From a virus, in IMG/VR virus record IMGVR_UViG_3300015371_000086, positions 1 through 40,771 of that record: a stretch of 40,771 nucleotides of DNA; one strand, written 5' to 3'. The notes below the pieces were generated by a model. That model was not told the DNA's origin. It saw only the letters and a program-made list of their open reading frames with translations, and did no database searches. Position 1 is the stretch's first letter, and each line of letters begins with the position of its first letter. The position numbers and the translations under genes are program-made. Positions 37,905 to 40,771 of the stretch are shown one piece after another.

Positions 37905-40166
37905 ATGGCAACAACAGGGGTTTTGCCTTATAGGACCTTCAAAGACGATGTTTTAGCAAACACCGGATTTTTTGAGTGCAGCAGCACGGATGTAACAGTT
38001 CAACAAGGCACTTCAAGTGGAAATCATGACGGTGCCGGAATGTCAATGGGAAATTTACAGTACAACTTTGGACCGGCAAACAGATTAAATGAATTATGGA
38101 ATTACATGCTTACAAATTTTGAACAAGATTGTATTGATGCTTTTGGAACACACACAACGGAATATCAAACATGGAAAACGGCTGTTTTGTCAACCGTGCA
38201 GCAAGATAAAATCAATTTTGGTGCTTCAATAACAGACCCAAACAACTCACATGCAGTTATTGAACCTTATAAATCTGCTTTTGCAGCTTTAGGAAATAAA
38301 CAAAGTCATATTGACAAATATAAAGCGATGGCAGACCAATATTATTTTCCTGCACCTGAAAATGCTTTTCAGACACTAAGCTGCAAAAGCCGGCTTGCCT
38401 ATGCTTCATTATTTGACACTTATATAAATAAAGGGCGCTATTATCCAATAAATCTGCTTTGTGCTGATTTTGACAGAATAGATGCAGATACAACAATTGA
38501 TGAAACCGAAAAAGAGCGGCAAAAGATATATCAAATAAATTATCGTGGAAATTATGATAATGCAGTAAAGCCAACACCCAACACGGATGGGACCATTGAC
38601 CAAGTGACCTTTTGGGATGGTTCAACAGCAGGAGCAGAAAACGGCAGAAGGGGTTGTATGGCGAATCAAACCGGAAATTATTATGGTTTGACTTATGACC
38701 CTGATGTGCAATTTGATATGAGCCAAGAACCGGCGCTTGATTCAAAAGCAGCAACAACCGGCTTGAAACTTGGAACAACAGATATAAAAGCACTTTATCA
38801 AGGAACAGCAAAAATTGCCGATGTTTATTTTGGAACAACGCTTTTAGGCAGCGGAGCGCAACAAGTAACTTCTTCAGCGGTTCCAAAAACACAATTCAGA
38901 ACCAATGCCGGAAGTTATGCAGGCATAGGCGGCGCAACAAGCGTGAATTTAACAGCAGGGCAACCGCTTTGGATTGATTGCCAAGAAAATCCTTCAGGCA
39001 CATTAGTTGGCTGCCGGACTTATTACACAACCGATGGCAGTACACCAACAACCAATTCAACACTATATACGGATGCTTTGACTTTTAACAATTCAGTAAC
39101 TTTGAAAACTTTGACCGTTTCAACAAGCGGTGTTGCTGAAGCTGTTAAAACTTTGACCGTAAATGTTGCAACAGCGCCAACAACTACAATCAGCCCAAGC
39201 GCAACGGTTCAAAATTCTATTCCAATTACAGTGACTTTGACCACAAGCGAACAAGGCGCAACAATTTATTATCAAATTGGAACAGATGCAACAACTTATA
39301 CTTACACCGGACCATTTCAAGTGAATCAGGATACAACCGGAGTTTTAGGCACTCAAATAACCGTGAAATATTGGGCTGTTGGAGCAACCGCAACAGAATC
39401 AACCAAAACAATTACTTATGATACTTCAGGAGCGGCAACCGGTGTTCCTGTTGTGACAGCAACCGCCGGAAATGGGCAAGTTTCTTTATCTTGGACAGCA
39501 GCAACAAACACAACTTCTTACACTGTTTACAGAAGTACAACAGCCGGACAATTAGGCACTTGGATTGGAAGCAGCCAATATTTAAGTAAAACAACAACAA
39601 GTATGATTGATACCGGAGTTGTTGCCGGAACAACTTATTATTATCAAGTTCGTGCCGGAAATTATGGCGGCGGAAACTATTCAACACAAGTTTCAGCAAC
39701 ACCAACAGCAGCACCAACCAAGCCAACATATAGATACTTGAAAATTCAAGGTTACGGAACCGCAACAGATACAACAACACGGATTATTGAATTTGAAGCA
39801 TATAGCGGCGGCACTAATATTATGAGAAATGCAGGAACAACAATTCTTGCAAATGATAGTTTGAACAACAGCGGAAATGTGGGGCAAATAAAAGACGGTG
39901 TGAAAACAAATGCTTCAAATAGTTATCCGCTTTGGTGGACACCAGTACCAAACGCAAATGTTGTTATTGATTTAGCAAGCTCTTTTGCAATTGATTCAAT
40001 GAATTATATAAGCTATTCAGTTTCAGGGGACCAACGTACAAATAAATTTAAGATATTAGGCAGCAATACAAACAATGGGACTGATTGGGTAAGTGTTTGG
40101 GATAATTCAGATGGGCATCTTGGGGCGCAACCTTTATTGCCAAATGGCTATTCAGTAACATTCTAG
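37905..40166 (+). CDS. Tail-associated lysin/adhesin with beta-sandwich modules
   Basis: The 753-residue virion protein has a lysozyme-like N-terminal domain (about 1-240) with GFFECSSTDV (Glu24) and GNHDGAGMSMGNLQYNFGPA, the pattern of phage and spore wall-lytic domains. Two chitobiase-type beta modules follow (about 310-500; YYTTDGSTPTTNSTLYTDAL), then a fibronectin type III domain (508-600) and a C-terminal F5/8-like carbohydrate-binding domain (605-753; YLKIQGYGTATDTTTRIIEF). It would open the wall and bind host sugars at infection. The start follows GGGGTGAGAAT. Confidence 0.82.
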   Translation: MATTGVLPYRTFKDDVLANTGFFECSSTDVTVQQGTSSGNHDGAGMSMGNLQYNFGPANRLNELWNYMLTNFEQDCIDAFGTHTTEYQTWKTAVLSTVQQDKINFGASITDPNNSHAVIEPYKSAFAALGNKQSHIDKYKAMADQYYFPAPENAFQTLSCKSRLAYASLFDTYINKGRYYPINLLCADFDRIDADTTIDETEKERQKIYQINYRGNYDNAVKPTPNTDGTIDQVTFWDGSTAGAENGRRGCMANQTGNYYGLTYDPDVQFDMSQEPALDSKAATTGLKLGTTDIKALYQGTAKIADVYFGTTLLGSGAQQVTSSAVPKTQFRTNAGSYAGIGGATSVNLTAGQPLWIDCQENPSGTLVGCRTYYTTDGSTPTTNSTLYTDALTFNNSVTLKTLTVSTSGVAEAVKTLTVNVATAPTTTISPSATVQNSIPITVTLTTSEQGATIYYQIGTDATTYTYTGPFQVNQDTTGVLGTQITVKYWAVGATATESTKTITYDTSGAATGVPVVTATAGNGQVSLSWTAATNTTSYTVYRSTTAGQLGTWIGSSQYLSKTTTSMIDTGVVAGTTYYYQVRAGNYGGGNYSTQVSATPTAAPTKPTYRYLKIQGYGTATDTTTRIIEFEAYSGGTNIMRNAGTTILANDSLNNSGNVGQIKDGVKTNASNSYPLWWTPVPNANVVIDLASSFAIDSMNYISYSVSGDQRTNKFKILGSNTNNGTDWVSVWDNSDGHLGAQPLLPNGYSVTF

Positions 40167-40177
40167 GAGCATAACAA

Positions 40178-40417
40178 ATGAATCAGATAGTTATTATTAA
40201 CAGGATATTAAGAGAACGAGCAAGGCAAGATAAGCTTCACACATGGGATGCAGATACAAACAAGATGGCAGTATTGGCAGAAGAACTTGGTGAGGTTGCA
40301 GCAGCAATGCAAGGGCAGGGGATATTGCAGGATGAATTGGTGCAGCTTGCAGCCGTGGCAATAAGGTGGTTGGAATATGAGCAATCCATTCTACAAAAGC
40401 AAAGCATGGCGGAGTAA
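40178..40417 (+). CDS. MazG-like nucleotide pyrophosphohydrolase
   Basis: The 79-residue protein carries the MazG-type acidic motif in LAEELGEVAAAMQ and DELVQLAAVAIRWLE, the EExxE plus ExxD-like metal-binding helices. Such enzymes hydrolyse NTPs, or ppGpp in some hosts, to adjust nucleotide pools in infection. It is short and lies between the lysin and HNH. GGAGCATAAC precedes ATG. Confidence 0.8.
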   Translation: MNQIVIINRILRERARQDKLHTWDADTNKMAVLAEELGEVAAAMQGQGILQDELVQLAAVAIRWLEYEQSILQKQSMAE

Positions 40418-40625
40418 AAGAGAATACATTCTTAAACGTGATGGCTATCAATGCCAAGAGTGCAGGAAGTATGGCAAGAACACTGAAGCAAAGATTGTTC
40501 ACCATGTTATAGAACTTGAAGATGATTGGACACAACGATTGAAGAACAATAACTTGGTAAGTGTTTGTGCTGCTTGTCATAATAAGATTCACCCTGAAAA
40601 AGGTGGACATAAAATAAAATATTAA
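40377..40625 (+). CDS. HNH endonuclease (packaging)
   Basis: The 82-residue protein has the HNH fold: a basic N-terminus starting MSNPFYKSKAWRSKR, CQEC, HHVIELED with the catalytic His, N at NNNLVSVC, and CAACHNKIHPEKG. It is typical of the HNH proteins that work with terminase on cos cleavage. The start overlaps the MazG gene by 41 bases behind AAGGTGG. Across the circle junction it precedes TerS, the classical order. Confidence 0.93.
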   Translation: MSNPFYKSKAWRSKREYILKRDGYQCQECRKYGKNTEAKIVHHVIELEDDWTQRLKNNNLVSVCAACHNKIHPEKGGHKIKY

Positions 40626-40771
40626 AAAATATTTGCTGAAAATAAATTTTTTAAAAAATTCCTTTTGAAAAATTTTCAAAAAATATTTTGGAAAAAAATT
40701 GGAAACCCCCCGCCTTTTTTAAATTTGTCAGAGAACTTGGGAGAACCGGCGCCAAGGGAGGGATTTCCAAC
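40626..40771. other. Candidate cos region between HNH and terS
   Basis: The stretch has A+T-rich blocks, then TTGGAAACCCCCC (40699-40711) and GGGAGGGATTTCCAA (40756-40770), which are imperfect inverted repeats (about 12 of 14 matches). Between them CTTGG/CCAAG and GGCGCC form smaller symmetric sites. It lies where cos is found in HNH-TerS phages. No gene is visible here. Confidence 0.65.
40760..40771. repeat. 12-bp direct terminal repeat, right copy
   Basis: GGGATTTCCAAC is identical to bases 1-12. The copy lies at the end of the candidate cos inverted repeat. Confidence 0.85.

Noticed and set aside
38257-38892. - strand 211-codon frame under the tail lysin gene
   Set aside because: No start signal, and it is opposite a long, well supported gene.
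1-40771. tRNA genes, CRISPR arrays and insertion sequences
   Set aside because: I saw no cloverleaf with a TTCGA-type T arm, no regular repeat-spacer array and no transposase; the serine recombinase is of the phage integrase type with no flanking IS ends.

Overview
The window looks like the complete genome of a tailed phage (siphovirus type, HK97-fold capsid) of a low-G+C Gram-positive host (Bacillota). The reasons are: an A+T-rich sequence, strong AAGGAGG-type ribosome binding sites with frequent TTG and GTG starts, a full HK97-like head and long-tail module, an Amidase_3 endolysin, and an intracellular subtilisin closest to those of Bacillus relatives. The first 12 bases recur as the last 12 bases, and an HNH nuclease gene at the right end abuts the small terminase gene at the left end, so the map is circular, or linear with cohesive ends (unit about 40,759 bp). 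A large serine recombinase suggests the phage can integrate, but I see no CI-type repressor.

Layout. 58-5990: packaging and capsid (TerS, TerL, portal, prohead protease, major capsid protein, a NUMOD-like mini-gene, an Ala/Gln-rich protein). 5991-10616: head-tail connectors, major tail protein, tail-assembly chaperone with a -1 frameshift site, tape measure. 10627-14509: baseplate and adsorption proteins, including a Dit with a large insertion. 14514-15583: holin and amidase endolysin, then a terminator. 15739-20641: an accessory/early region of small genes, several of them zinc ribbons, an ArdC-like protein, a DUF3846 protein and a membrane-anchored beta-domain protein. Four copies of one promoter/operator element (ACCATGTAC...) drive this region. 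20703-22820: micro-ORFs, stacked terminators and the serine integrase. 23061-31134: XRE regulator, early genes, an MBL-fold hydrolase, DUF1351, a family-B DNA polymerase and a PrimPol-SF3 helicase. 31138-31371: an intergenic cluster of six DnaA-box-like sites, a likely replication origin. 31364-34582: GIY-YIG nuclease, ArpU/RinA-like late regulator, a secreted LysM-NlpC/P60 hydrolase, a subtilisin and small membrane proteins. 34577-34890: an elaborate non-coding control region. 34979-40625: five more coupled membrane peptides, a BppU/collagen fibre, a tail-associated lysin/adhesin, a MazG-like protein and HNH.

Almost every gene is on the + strand; only one small zinc-ribbon gene (16215-16358) is convincingly on the - strand. 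The likely programme is: early transcription from 16.4 kb and 23.0 kb; replication by Pol B plus PrimPol-helicase at the 31.2 kb origin; then the ArpU-like protein switches on a late operon that starts near 34.9 kb and runs through the circle junction to the terminator at 15.65 kb.

The most unusual observations are: apparent total absence of GATC and GGCC; the repeated ACCATGTAC promoter element; the DnaA-box cluster; a phage-encoded intracellular subtilisin that keeps its LIPY-type inhibitory segment, sitting beside a secreted wall hydrolase and a chain of membrane peptides; and two structured intergenic regions (15.9-16.2 kb and 34.6-34.9 kb) that may encode RNAs or regulatory elements. Family assignments come from reading motifs, not from database searches.
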